Shown here one piece after another: positions 17,427-39,306 of a stretch of 64,000 bases of DNA. This DNA comes from Comamonadaceae bacterium M7527. Its GTDB lineage: Bacteria; Pseudomonadota; Gammaproteobacteria; Burkholderiales; Burkholderiaceae_C. Position numbers and translations under genes: made by a program. The notes under the pieces were generated by a model. That model was not told the DNA's origin, did not search any database, and worked only from the letters and a program-made list of their open reading frames with translations. The stretch's first letter is position 1. Each line of letters begins with the position of its first letter. The stretch lies in contig CP087990.1 of assembly GCA_021044545.1 (NCBI GenBank), forward strand, positions 1,550,001-1,614,000, read 5' to 3'.

Positions 17427-18098
17427 CTATCCAAACAGCAGGCCCAGGCGGCTAAGGTAACGTGCAATATGCCGGTGCATGCGCTTGGCATAGTAATCTG
17501 TACGGGCCCACCTGTCATAGAGTGTGGCTTGCCACATGGTTTTAAATGTGGGCGGCGGCAACTTGATGTGGGCCATGCTGTCACCACCGTCACGCTCTAT
17601 GGTCGCGCCAGCGCTGCGCGCCATTTGTATCATCGTGGCATTTTCACTGAGCGCGTGCACGATGAGGTGTTGCACACCCTGGTTACGCGCATGCGCGATG
17701 CAACGATTAAACAGCGCGCGACCAAAACCCATACCCCTGCATTTCACCTCCACGCTCACGCCAAACTCAGCCGTATTCGCCTGTTGGTGTATGGATGTTG
17801 CGATGTAAGACAGTTGGGCCATGCCCAATAGCTCTAACCTATCATCAAATATGCCGAACAAGGTGCATTGACTGTGATCCAGCCTGGCCACAAATCGTTC
17901 AATTTGCTCACCAGTGGGCAAGTAGCCAAACCTTAAATATCGGTCGGGTTCAGATAGGGCTAACAAGTGGCGTAGCATCGCTGGGGCATGACGCGGCTTG
18001 AGTACGCGCACGCGCAGTGATGTGCGCATAGTCGGCGTTATCAGGCCTGCTAACGGCGATTTGCTGACGTCTTGTCGGCGTTTTGGAGAGCTGTCCAT
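17427..18098 (-). CDS. GNAT-family N-acetyltransferase
   Basis: The 223-residue protein has one GNAT domain. The acetyl-CoA binding motif A is in VSVEVKCRGMGFGRALFNRC (VxxxxRGxGxG/A), followed by VHALSENATMIQMARSAGA, the usual motif B region. The N-terminal 30 residues are Lys/Arg-rich. The acceptor (small molecule or protein lysine) cannot be inferred. It stands alone, upstream of corC on the same strand, 87 bp from the probable corC start. A plus-strand MBL-fold gene starts 138 bp away in the opposite direction. Confidence 0.82.
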   Translation of the reverse strand: MDSSPKRRQDVSKSPLAGLITPTMRTSLRVRVLKPRHAPAMLRHLLALSEPDRYLRFGYLPTGEQIERFVARLDHSQCTLFGIFDDRLELLGMAQLSYIATSIHQQANTAEFGVSVEVKCRGMGFGRALFNRCIAHARNQGVQHLIVHALSENATMIQMARSAGATIERDGGDSMAHIKLPPPTFKTMWQATLYDRWARTDYYAKRMHRHIARYLSRLGLLFG

Positions 18099-18235
18099 AC
18101 GCTGAATTATGAGGGTTTTCCCTAGGTTAAATACTGTCTAGGGTTACTTTTTTGTTGCGTCGCACCATTTGCTATGTGGTCACTGTTGCATGCACGACAC
18201 GTCACCCGCTATAGGGCCCACACAATAGGTCAACC

Positions 18236-19195
18236 ATGAGTCACCGATACGCCCTTCCATCTGGCACACACGTCTTCGAGCGAGGTTGGCTATCCAGCAA
18301 CAATGTGCTGTTGGTTGGCTCGGATTGCACTGCACTCGTAGACAGCGGCTATTCATCACACGCGCCACAAACACTCGCTCTTGTGCGAAGCAAATTGGCG
18401 GATCGTCCCCTAGACTTATTGATCAACACGCACCTGCACAGCGACCACTGTGGCGGCAACGCCTTGCTACAAGCGGAATACAGCGGCCTGACAACGCTTA
18501 TCCCGTCCGGTAACGCCGACGCAGTTGCAACGTGGGATCAGGACGCGCTCACCTACAAAGCCACCGGTCAACACTGCCAACGATTTGCCTTTACAGGCAC
18601 GCTGGCTGTGGCGTCCACCATATTGCTTGGCGAACATGAGTGGCAAATACACGCCGCACCAGGGCATGACCCAGACTCTGTTGTATTGTTTGAACCGCTC
18701 ACACGCACGCTTATCTCCGCCGATGCGCTCTGGGAAAACGGTTTTGGCGTGGTCTTTCCCGAGCTGGAAGGCATAGATGCCTTTGATGCAGTGGCTGCCA
18801 GCATAGACTTGTGCGAGCGCATGGAACCCAACATCGTCATTCCCGGCCACGGCCCTGTTTTTACAGATGTCGCAGCTGCCATCCGTCGTGCCCGCTCGCG
18901 TCTTGATTATTTGAGGGATGGCGATACGCCCATCAACCACAGCCTCTATGCAGCTAAAGTGCTTTTAAAGTTCTTCTTGTTGGAACGCCAGCGTGTGACA
19001 CAGGCCGACGCCATAGACTGGCTTACCAACATGCCTTATTTCAAACTGTTGCAGCAAAACCTGGCCCTGCATCTTGCAGGGACCGCGGTGGAGCTGGACC
19101 AATCACCCGACAAGGCGATAGCGCGCTGGCTGCTAGACACACTGTGCGCATCAGGTGCCGCCAAAATCGAAGGCGACCATATTGTCAACACGTGA
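18236..19195 (+). CDS. MBL-fold metallo-hydrolase
   Basis: The 319-residue protein has the metallo-beta-lactamase signature INTHLHSDHCGG near residues 62-73, a second ligand region HAAPGHDPDSVVLF, the bridging Asp in LISADALWENG, and a late His in IPGHGPVF. The C-terminal 100 residues form a helical extension. It differs in sequence from the MBL gene at 8045 and has no LiuR-like site. Substrate unknown. It converges on the rRNA array; its stop is 35 bp from the rRNA terminator hairpin. Confidence 0.83.
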   Translation: MSHRYALPSGTHVFERGWLSSNNVLLVGSDCTALVDSGYSSHAPQTLALVRSKLADRPLDLLINTHLHSDHCGGNALLQAEYSGLTTLIPSGNADAVATWDQDALTYKATGQHCQRFAFTGTLAVASTILLGEHEWQIHAAPGHDPDSVVLFEPLTRTLISADALWENGFGVVFPELEGIDAFDAVAASIDLCERMEPNIVIPGHGPVFTDVAAAIRRARSRLDYLRDGDTPINHSLYAAKVLLKFFLLERQRVTQADAIDWLTNMPYFKLLQQNLALHLAGTAVELDQSPDKAIARWLLDTLCASGAAKIEGDHIVNT

Positions 19196-19220
19196 ACGCG
19201 TTGACTAGCCAAAACGTATA

Positions 19221-19257
19221 GACAAAAGAAAACGCCCCAGTCGAAGACTGAGGCGTT
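19221..19257 (-). terminator. rRNA operon 1 terminator
   Basis: On the minus strand a 12-bp stem (AACGCCTCAGTC with GACTGGGGCGTT, one G-U pair) and a TTC loop is followed by TTCTTTTGTC. It lies just after the 5S gene. The U-rich tail here is better than in operons 2 and 3. Confidence 0.85.
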
Positions 19258-19271
19258 GTCTAGTTGTAAGA

Positions 19272-19386
19272 GCCTGACGATGACCTACTTTCACACGGGC
19301 ATCCGCACTATCATCGGCGCTGACGCGTTTCACTGTCCTGTTCGGGATGGGAAGGAGTGGTACCACGTCGCTATGGTCATCAGGCA
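19272..19386 (-). rRNA. rrf: 5S rRNA, operon 1
   Basis: The minus strand reads TGCCTGATGACCATAGCGAC at its 5' end and ends in GTCATCGTCAGGC, so the terminal helix closes. Length is about 115 nt; ends are placed by pairing and may be off by a few bases. Confidence 0.95.
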
Positions 19387-19591
19387 TAAACGGTTGTCCG
19401 CCCTGTCTTGTGCTTGCACCCCCTTCAGGGACACGCGCTCAACAGAGCAAACGAATTCATAGAATCGAAATCGGTACTTTTTGATTGCTGCCAACGAGCT
19501 TGGCATAAACAACTGGAATCCATTCCAGTGTTGCACTCTGACAGAGCGCAGCTTGCAGCTTTTCAGCCAACAGCCACGTCCTCAAAGTTAT

Positions 19592-22475
<2,884 letters not shown>

Positions 22476-22625
22476 ATAACTTTGACCTCTGCACGCATCT
22501 CTGCGCGCAAAATACCAAGTTACACATCAAGGAACGTATTCACGTTATTTATGCCGTATTCAATTCGCAGTTCACGTTAAGAACTTTTTTGCAAACTGAA
22601 ATATTCGTTGACGCAATCAAAAATT

Positions 22626-22684
22626 GTTGCTGACGGCACGGTGATGCATAAAACCTTTACGAATGTGCATCTTCCGTCAGCAAC
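22626..22684 (-). other. Large hairpin in 23S/tRNA-Ala spacer, operon 1
   Basis: An 11-bp stem (GTTGCTGACGG with CCGTCAGCAAC) encloses an inner 6-bp stem (GATGCA with TGCATC). The rest of the spacer 22476-22905 holds a boxA element and no gene. It is probably a processing or folding element of the precursor RNA. Confidence 0.7.
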
Positions 22685-22708
22685 GCTGATTTCGACTCTA
22701 TGAATTTT

Positions 22709-22717
22709 TAAAGAACA
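22709..22717 (-). promoter_or_regulatory. boxA antitermination element, operon 1 spacer
   Basis: TGTTCTTTA on the minus strand, upstream of 23S, matches the rRNA boxA consensus (TGCTCTTTA) bound by NusB-S10. Confidence 0.7.
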
Positions 22718-22905
22718 GCCGTGTCATCTGTCTTGCCCTTGCGAACAAACCAAACAACAACATTGATTAATCAGATCAACCAATAACAAAATCGCTTCCC
22801 AGGATCCACTCCCAGAAAGCCGCTTTGTTATTGACTCATGACAAGACACATAACGCTGTTAACGTTACAACCGATAAACCCTAAACAGTTATCAACACTA
22901 TGAAG

Positions 22906-22981
22906 TGGTGGAGGATGACGGGATCGAACCGACGACCCCCTGCTTGCAAAGCAGGTGCTCTCCCAGCTGAGCTAATCCCCC
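22906..22981 (-). tRNA. tRNA-Ala (TGC), operon 1
   Basis: A 76-nt cloverleaf starts GGGGGATTAGCTCAGCTGGG, has anticodon loop TTTGCAA, T loop GGTTCGATCC and an encoded CCA. It is in the standard rRNA-operon position. Confidence 0.98.
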
Positions 22982-23056
22982 AAACTCTTGATGCGTGCAA
23001 GAAAGACATATAAACCGTCGACCATCTCTACCGATAGCGCAACAACCTATACACAC

Positions 23057-23133
23057 TGGTGGGTCTGGTTGGACTCGAACCAACGACCCCTGCGTTATCA
23101 ACACAGTGCTCTAACCAGCTGAGCTACAGACCC
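23057..23133 (-). tRNA. tRNA-Ile (GAT), operon 1
   Basis: A 77-nt cloverleaf starts GGGTCTGTAGCTCAGCTGGT, has anticodon loop TTGATAA, T loop GGTTCGAGTCC and an encoded CCA. It lies between 16S and tRNA-Ala. Confidence 0.98.
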
Positions 23134-23263
23134 AGAAACGTTCACCAACAACTTGCACAAACCAAACCCCAACGAGCTCAGTTCACACAACCTGCCAATG
23201 ACATCTTTCTAACAACCGATAAGTGTGGACGCATGGAATCAGACTCGTCTGATGTGTTTCCAG

Positions 23264-24799
<1,536 letters not shown>

Positions 24800-25122
24800 G
24801 ATCTTGAATTGTTTGCCAAGTAAACTTGGCCACTCATTAAAACCAACATGAAGTCATTGACTCCACATCTTTACTGTTCTAGTGAGCGTTTGTTGTGTTC
24901 CTAAGAACTGTCAGCACGTCGCTAACTCCAAACGCCCACGCTTATCGGCTGTAATTTGTTAATGAACCTTTTTCTCTAAAAGCCCCGCCGCGATCAGCGA
25001 AGCCCTCGATTATGACACACTTTTTTGGGTGCTTGCAAGTATTTTTAAAAATATTTTGCCAACACTCAAGAAACTGTACCCTGCACACCCTTCACGGGCG
25101 CACAGACCCTACAGCAATAAGA
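24800..25122 (-). other. 16S leader and inter-operon spacer (operon 2 end to operon 1 start)
   Basis: There is no gene here. It holds the operon 1 promoter (25009-25058), an untranslated leader of about 200 nt with a short inverted repeat (GCCAAGT/ACTTGGC) near the 16S start, and about 60 bp of spacer beyond the UP-like tract before the operon 2 terminator. The same stretch recurs at 30694-31016. Confidence 0.8.
25009..25058 (-). promoter_or_regulatory. rRNA promoter, operon 1
   Basis: On the minus strand: -10 CATAAT (25009-25014), 18-bp spacer, -35 TTGCAA (25033-25038), and directly upstream an A/T tract containing AAAATATTTTTAAAAATA that looks like an UP element. A GC-rich discriminator (CGAGGGC) follows the -10, as in growth-rate-controlled rRNA promoters. 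Confidence 0.75.
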
Positions 25123-25149
25123 AACGCCCCAGTCGAAGACTGAGGCGTT
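25113..25149 (-). terminator. rRNA operon 2 terminator
   Basis: The stem-loop (25123-25149) is the same as in operon 1, but the tail is TTTCTTATTGC, a poorer U tract. Some read-through into operon 1 is possible. Confidence 0.75.
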
Positions 25150-25163
25150 GTCTAGTTGTAAGA

Positions 25164-25278
25164 GCCTGACGATGACCTACTTTCACACGGGCATCCGCAC
25201 TATCATCGGCGCTGACGCGTTTCACTGTCCTGTTCGGGATGGGAAGGAGTGGTACCACGTCGCTATGGTCATCAGGCA
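25164..25278 (-). rRNA. rrf: 5S rRNA, operon 2
   Basis: Same sequence as the operon 1 5S, offset 5892 bp. Confidence 0.95.
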
Positions 25279-25483
25279 TAAACGGTTGTCCGCCCTGTCT
25301 TGTGCTTGCACCCCCTTCAGGGACACGCGCTCAACAGAGCAAACGAATTCATAGAATCGAAATCGGTACTTTTTGATTGCTGCCAACGAGCTTGGCATAA
25401 ACAACTGGAATCCATTCCAGTGTTGCACTCTGACAGAGCGCAGCTTGCAGCTTTTCAGCCAACAGCCACGTCCTCAAAGTTAT

Positions 25484-28367
<2,884 letters not shown>

Positions 28368-28517
28368 ATAACTTTGACCTCTGCACGCATCTCTGCGCGC
28401 AAAATACCAAGTTACACATCAAGGAACGTATTCACGTTATTTATGCCGTATTCAATTCGCAGTTCACGTTAAGAACTTTTTTGCAAACTGAAATATTCGT
28501 TGACGCAATCAAAAATT

Positions 28518-28576
28518 GTTGCTGACGGCACGGTGATGCATAAAACCTTTACGAATGTGCATCTTCCGTCAGCAAC
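28518..28576 (-). other. Large hairpin in 23S/tRNA-Ala spacer, operon 2
   Basis: Second copy of the 59-nt nested hairpin. The rest of the spacer 28368-28798 has one extra A near 28665 (ATCAAGATC) relative to copy 1 and holds no gene. Confidence 0.7.
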
Positions 28577-28600
28577 GCTGATTTCGACTCTATGAATTTT

Positions 28601-28609
28601 TAAAGAACA
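28601..28609 (-). promoter_or_regulatory. boxA antitermination element, operon 2 spacer
   Basis: TGTTCTTTA upstream of 23S on the minus strand, as in operon 1. Confidence 0.7.
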
Positions 28610-28798
28610 GCCGTGTCATCTGTCTTGCCCTTGCGAACAAACCAAACAACAACATTGATTAATCAAGATCAACCAATAACAAAATCGCTTCCCAGGATCC
28701 ACTCCCAGAAAGCCGCTTTGTTATTGACTCATGACAAGACACATAACGCTGTTAACGTTACAACCGATAAACCCTAAACAGTTATCAACACTATGAAG

Positions 28799-28874
28799 TG
28801 GTGGAGGATGACGGGATCGAACCGACGACCCCCTGCTTGCAAAGCAGGTGCTCTCCCAGCTGAGCTAATCCCCC
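28799..28874 (-). tRNA. tRNA-Ala (TGC), operon 2
   Basis: Identical to the operon 1 tRNA-Ala, with encoded CCA and anticodon TGC. Confidence 0.98.
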
Positions 28875-28949
28875 AAACTCTTGATGCGTGCAAGAAAGAC
28901 ATATAAACCGTCGACCATCTCTACCGATAGCGCAACAACCTATACACAC

Positions 28950-29026
28950 TGGTGGGTCTGGTTGGACTCGAACCAACGACCCCTGCGTTATCAACACAGT
29001 GCTCTAACCAGCTGAGCTACAGACCC
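28950..29026 (-). tRNA. tRNA-Ile (GAT), operon 2
   Basis: Identical to the operon 1 tRNA-Ile, with encoded CCA and anticodon GAT. Confidence 0.98.
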
Positions 29027-29156
29027 AGAAACGTTCACCAACAACTTGCACAAACCAAACCCCAACGAGCTCAGTTCACACAACCTGCCAATGACATCTT
29101 TCTAACAACCGATAAGTGTGGACGCATGGAATCAGACTCGTCTGATGTGTTTCCAG

Positions 29157-30693
<1,537 letters not shown>

Positions 30694-30902
30694 GATCTTG
30701 AATTGTTTGCCAAGTAAACTTGGCCACTCATTAAAACCAACATGAAGTCATTGACTCCACATCTTTACTGTTCTAGTGAGCGTTTGTTGTGTTCCTAAGA
30801 ACTGTCAGCACGTCGCTAACTCCAAACGCCCACGCTTATCGGCTGTAATTTGTTAATGAACCTTTTTCTCTAAAAGCCCCGCCGCGATCAGCGAAGCCCT
30901 CG

Positions 30903-30952
30903 ATTATGACACACTTTTTTGGGTGCTTGCAAGTATTTTTAAAAATATTTTG
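30903..30952 (-). promoter_or_regulatory. rRNA promoter, operon 2
   Basis: Same -10 (CATAAT), 18-bp spacing, -35 (TTGCAA) and upstream A/T tract as operon 1. The whole spacer is duplicated. Confidence 0.75.
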
Positions 30953-31006
30953 CCAACACTCAAGAAACTGTACCCTGCACACCCTTCACGGGCGCACAGA
31001 CCCTAC

Positions 31007-31043
31007 AGCAATAAGAAACGCCCCAGTCGAAGACTGAGGCGTT
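31007..31043 (-). terminator. rRNA operon 3 terminator
   Basis: The stem-loop at 31017-31043 has the same weak tail as the operon 2 terminator. It separates operon 3 from the operon 2 promoter. Confidence 0.75.
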
Positions 31044-31057
31044 GTCTAGTTGTAAGA

Positions 31058-31172
31058 GCCTGACGATGACCTACTTTCACACGGGCATCCGCACTATCAT
31101 CGGCGCTGACGCGTTTCACTGTCCTGTTCGGGATGGGAAGGAGTGGTACCACGTCGCTATGGTCATCAGGCA
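31058..31172 (-). rRNA. rrf: 5S rRNA, operon 3
   Basis: Same sequence as the other two 5S copies. Confidence 0.95.
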
Positions 31173-31377
31173 TAAACGGTTGTCCGCCCTGTCTTGTGCT
31201 TGCACCCCCTTCAGGGACACGCGCTCAACAGAGCAAACGAATTCATAGAATCGAAATCGGTACTTTTTGATTGCTGCCAACGAGCTTGGCATAAACAACT
31301 GGAATCCATTCCAGTGTTGCACTCTGACAGAGCGCAGCTTGCAGCTTTTCAGCCAACAGCCACGTCCTCAAAGTTAT

Positions 31378-34261
<2,884 letters not shown>

Positions 34262-34411
34262 ATAACTTTGACCTCTGCACGCATCTCTGCGCGCAAAATA
34301 CCAAGTTACACATCAAGGAACGTATTCACGTTATTTATGCCGTATTCAATTCGCAGTTCACGTTAAGAACTTTTTTGCAAACTGAAATATTCGTTGACGC
34401 AATCAAAAATT

Positions 34412-34470
34412 GTTGCTGACGGCACGGTGATGCATAAAACCTTTACGAATGTGCATCTTCCGTCAGCAAC
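34412..34470 (-). other. Large hairpin in 23S/tRNA-Ala spacer, operon 3
   Basis: Third copy of the 59-nt nested hairpin. The spacer 34262-34692 matches copy 2, including the extra A, and holds no gene. Confidence 0.7.
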
Positions 34471-34494
34471 GCTGATTTCGACTCTATGAATTTT

Positions 34495-34503
34495 TAAAGA
34501 ACA
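34495..34503 (-). promoter_or_regulatory. boxA antitermination element, operon 3 spacer
   Basis: TGTTCTTTA upstream of 23S on the minus strand, as in operons 1 and 2. Confidence 0.7.
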
Positions 34504-34692
34504 GCCGTGTCATCTGTCTTGCCCTTGCGAACAAACCAAACAACAACATTGATTAATCAAGATCAACCAATAACAAAATCGCTTCCCAGGATCCACTCCC
34601 AGAAAGCCGCTTTGTTATTGACTCATGACAAGACACATAACGCTGTTAACGTTACAACCGATAAACCCTAAACAGTTATCAACACTATGAAG

Positions 34693-34768
34693 TGGTGGAG
34701 GATGACGGGATCGAACCGACGACCCCCTGCTTGCAAAGCAGGTGCTCTCCCAGCTGAGCTAATCCCCC
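34693..34768 (-). tRNA. tRNA-Ala (TGC), operon 3
   Basis: Identical to the other tRNA-Ala copies. Confidence 0.98.
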
Positions 34769-34843
34769 AAACTCTTGATGCGTGCAAGAAAGACATATAA
34801 ACCGTCGACCATCTCTACCGATAGCGCAACAACCTATACACAC

Positions 34844-34920
34844 TGGTGGGTCTGGTTGGACTCGAACCAACGACCCCTGCGTTATCAACACAGTGCTCTA
34901 ACCAGCTGAGCTACAGACCC
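34844..34920 (-). tRNA. tRNA-Ile (GAT), operon 3
   Basis: Identical to the other tRNA-Ile copies. Confidence 0.98.
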
Positions 34921-35050
34921 AGAAACGTTCACCAACAACTTGCACAAACCAAACCCCAACGAGCTCAGTTCACACAACCTGCCAATGACATCTTTCTAAC
35001 AACCGATAAGTGTGGACGCATGGAATCAGACTCGTCTGATGTGTTTCCAG

Positions 35051-36586
<1,536 letters not shown>

Positions 36587-37029
36587 GATCTTGAATTGTT
36601 TGCCAAGTAAACTTGGCCACTCATTAAAACCAACATGAAGTCATTGACTCCACATCTTTACTGTTCTAGTGAGCGTTTGTTGTGTTCCTAAGAACTGTCA
36701 GCACGTCGCTAACTCCAAACGCCCACGCTTATCGGCTGTAATTTGTTAATGAACCTTTTTCTCTAAAAGCCCCGCCGCGATCAGCGAAGCCCTCGATTAT
36801 GACACACTTTTTACAACCTGCCGAAAAAATTTAGGGTTTCTACTAATTTTTTTGACCAGGCCAACTGCTGGGCCAACTTGAAAACAAGCCATCGTCAGCA
36901 GCGAAGCCTTGCAGTATACGACAGATTTAATGGCGCCGTCAAACCCGCCATAAATAATTTCGAGGCGCGTGCAAAGAGACACTCTGGTCTTTGAGCCGCC
37001 CTCATCAGGCGGCAAAGCCCTACACGACC
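36587..37029 (-). other. Operon 3 leader and unique upstream flank
   Basis: No gene is supported here. The leader up to 36812 matches operons 1 and 2, including -10 CATAAT (36796-36801). Beyond 36812 the sequence is unique. At the 18-bp spacing the -35 would be TTCGGC, a poor match, though an A/T tract (36824-36834) lies just upstream. From 36835 to about 36985 I see no feature; then comes the hairpin after the oxidoreductase operon. Confidence 0.75.
36988..37018 (-). terminator. Hairpin downstream of the molybdenum oxidoreductase operon
   Basis: A GC-rich stem (GCCGCC 36995-37000 with GGCGGC 37008-37013) is flanked by complementary CTTT/AAAG. It lies just past the stop of the 758-residue subunit. 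There is no U tract, so intrinsic termination is uncertain. Confidence 0.4.
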
Positions 37030-39306
37030 CTACACGGCAATGCCCTCTATGGGCAAGCTTCTGTGACGCTTGCGTGTCAGCGCAAACAACGCATTACCGA
37101 CTGCTGGCGCAAGCGGCGGGACGGCCGGCTCACCCACACCAGCCGGTGCCCGGTTGCTTTGCACAATGTGCGTGTGTACTGTAGGCGTTTGCGCCAGACT
37201 AAGCATGGGGTAGTCGGGGAAGTTGCCTTGCCGCACGACACCCGCTTCGACGTCAATGCGCCCGTATGCCAAGGCAGTCAGGGCAAATACGACAGAGCCT
37301 TCCATTTGCTGCGCCACGGTTTCGGGGTTTACCACGACACCGCAGTCGATCGCGCAGTGCACCTCGACAACCCGCCACCGCTCGCTGGGCATGGCCTGCA
37401 CGCGGGCGACCTGCGCAACGATGGATCCAAACGACTCGTGCAGCGCCACACCCATCGCTTGGTCCGCTGGCAGCACCTGGCCCCAACTGGCTTCTTTCAA
37501 CGCTCGGTCCAGCACCGCTTTATGGCGCGGGGCTTCAGTCAAAAGCGCCTGTCTAAATGCGGCCGGGTCTTTCTGTGCCGCATAGGCCAGCTCGTCCACA
37601 AATGACTCTGAAAAAAATGCATTGTGCGAGTGCCCAACCGAGCGCCAAAAGCCTATCGGTACACCACTGTTGGTCGCCGTATGTGCCATGCGCTGGTGCG
37701 CAAAGCCATAGGGAATGTCAAACAAGCCCTCTGCCGTCGTTTTGTCTGGCAAGTCCACAGGGCCTGACAGCTTAGGCAAGCCTCTGGCCATCCAGCGCGG
37801 CGTGATGGCATCACCCGCCGAGTCAATGCGCAAGCCGTCAATCACACCATCGGCACGCACACCAGCAGACAATGCCGCCACATGCATAGGGCGGTAGTAG
37901 TCGTGACGCATGTCTTGCTCACGCTCCCACAACAGCTGCACGGCTTGGCCCGGCATGGCCATTGCCACCCGAACCGCTTGAGCGACAAAGTCCACCTCTA
38001 GGCGCCTGCCAAAACCGCCGCCCAATTGCGTGACGACCAGCTCAACTTGCTCCAAGTCAACGCCAGCAACGCTTGCGGCCTTGGCCGCCACCATACCCGG
38101 CACTTGTGTAGGCACCCACAGTTTGAGTGTGTCCCCCAGCAACTGTGCCGTGCAGTTCATAGGCTCTAAGGTGGCGTGCGCCAAATAAGGGGCCTCATAA
38201 GTTGCCGCGACTTGGCTGGCTGCCGTTGCTTGCCAGCTGGCAACGTCGCCGCGCTCATAAAACGCAAAGCCATCCCGCGCCTGTAATGCTGCGCGCAGCT
38301 GTTTTGCAATCACCGTTGTATCAGCAAGCGCCCCTTGTGCATTGACCCAGGTCACAGCCACGCGATCAGCGCCTTGCTTGGCCTGCCAAGTCGTCTTGGC
38401 AACGACAGCATAGCCTCCGGCGCTTTGCGCGTCTGGCGGGAACTGAACCACCTGCAGCACACCGGCTAGCGCAGTGGCGGGGGACACATCAATAGATGCC
38501 ACATCGCCTTGCAAAGTGGGCGCCATACGTGCCACCGCGAACACCATGCCGGGCACGCGCACATCAATGCCAAATACGGCCTGACCCGCTACCTTTGAAG
38601 GGATGTCTACCCTCGGTGTGGCTTGACCCAGTAACTTGAATGCCGATTGAGGTTTGAGCGTCACGGTTACTGCGTCCACTCGCGCGGCAGCTTGGCTCAA
38701 CTGGGCAAAGCCAGCACTTTGAGAGCCCGAGACAACCAGACCATCCTCTAAACGCACAGACTCAACCGGTACTTGCCATTGAGCCGCCGCCGCTAGGCGC
38801 AACCGCGCACCCACCGTCGCCGCAGCCACACGTACAGGCTCCCACGCGTCAGCCACTGACGATGAGCCGCCGGTGGCATTGATACCTAATTCGCGTACCA
38901 ACTTGCTGACCACCCACTGGGTCGCGCGTATGTGCGTGGCCACATCTGGCCCCTCCGTGGCGCTGGGGTGAAACGGCAGCGAGCCCATGAGCATGGCAAC
39001 GTTGCCATATATCGCGTCAAGGCCAGCCTGCTCGATGCGCACATTGGCCAAAGGCATATTGAGCTCTTCGGCCACCAACATGGGCAGTGCGGTGTGCACG
39101 CCTTGCCCCATTTCGCTGCGTGGCATAGCCAACACAACTGCGCCGTCGGCGGCGATTTTGAGCCACCCGTTGAGCGCCACATCGCCTGCTTGCACAGACA
39201 ACAACTCGGGCTTGCCCTGGCGCGAGCGTGGCGGCATAACGCCCCAACCAACAACCAGTGCGCCACCAAACCCGGCAGCGCCCAAGATAAAGTGACGCCG
39301 CTTCAT
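37030..39306 (-). CDS. Molybdopterin-binding oxidoreductase large subunit (IorB/xanthine dehydrogenase family)
   Basis: The 758-residue protein begins MKRRHFILGAAGFGGALVV, a Tat-like twin-arginine signal with hydrophobic stretch, suggesting periplasmic location. It has the aldehyde oxidase/xanthine dehydrogenase large-subunit arrangement in the single-chain form of isoquinoline 1-oxidoreductase beta and membrane-linked aldehyde dehydrogenases. Visible landmarks are PRSEMGQGVHTALPMLVAEE, LGGGFGRRLEVDFVAQA and, near the end, PAGVGEPAVPPLAP, whose GVGEP Glu is the catalytic base. It binds the molybdenum cofactor and hydroxylates N-heterocycles or oxidises aldehydes; substrate unknown. It overlaps the [2Fe-2S] subunit gene by 4 bp (ATGA). 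No XdhC-type maturation gene or cytochrome subunit follows; the rRNA array comes next. Confidence 0.87.
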   Translation of the reverse strand: MKRRHFILGAAGFGGALVVGWGVMPPRSRQGKPELLSVQAGDVALNGWLKIAADGAVVLAMPRSEMGQGVHTALPMLVAEELNMPLANVRIEQAGLDAIYGNVAMLMGSLPFHPSATEGPDVATHIRATQWVVSKLVRELGINATGGSSSVADAWEPVRVAAATVGARLRLAAAAQWQVPVESVRLEDGLVVSGSQSAGFAQLSQAAARVDAVTVTLKPQSAFKLLGQATPRVDIPSKVAGQAVFGIDVRVPGMVFAVARMAPTLQGDVASIDVSPATALAGVLQVVQFPPDAQSAGGYAVVAKTTWQAKQGADRVAVTWVNAQGALADTTVIAKQLRAALQARDGFAFYERGDVASWQATAASQVAATYEAPYLAHATLEPMNCTAQLLGDTLKLWVPTQVPGMVAAKAASVAGVDLEQVELVVTQLGGGFGRRLEVDFVAQAVRVAMAMPGQAVQLLWEREQDMRHDYYRPMHVAALSAGVRADGVIDGLRIDSAGDAITPRWMARGLPKLSGPVDLPDKTTAEGLFDIPYGFAHQRMAHTATNSGVPIGFWRSVGHSHNAFFSESFVDELAYAAQKDPAAFRQALLTEAPRHKAVLDRALKEASWGQVLPADQAMGVALHESFGSIVAQVARVQAMPSERWRVVEVHCAIDCGVVVNPETVAQQMEGSVVFALTALAYGRIDVEAGVVRQGNFPDYPMLSLAQTPTVHTHIVQSNRAPAGVGEPAVPPLAPAVGNALFALTRKRHRSLPIEGIAV

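Noticed and set aside
36797..37015. 72-codon minus-strand frame upstream of rRNA operon 3
   Set aside because: Overlaps the rRNA promoter and a hairpin; no protein-like composition.
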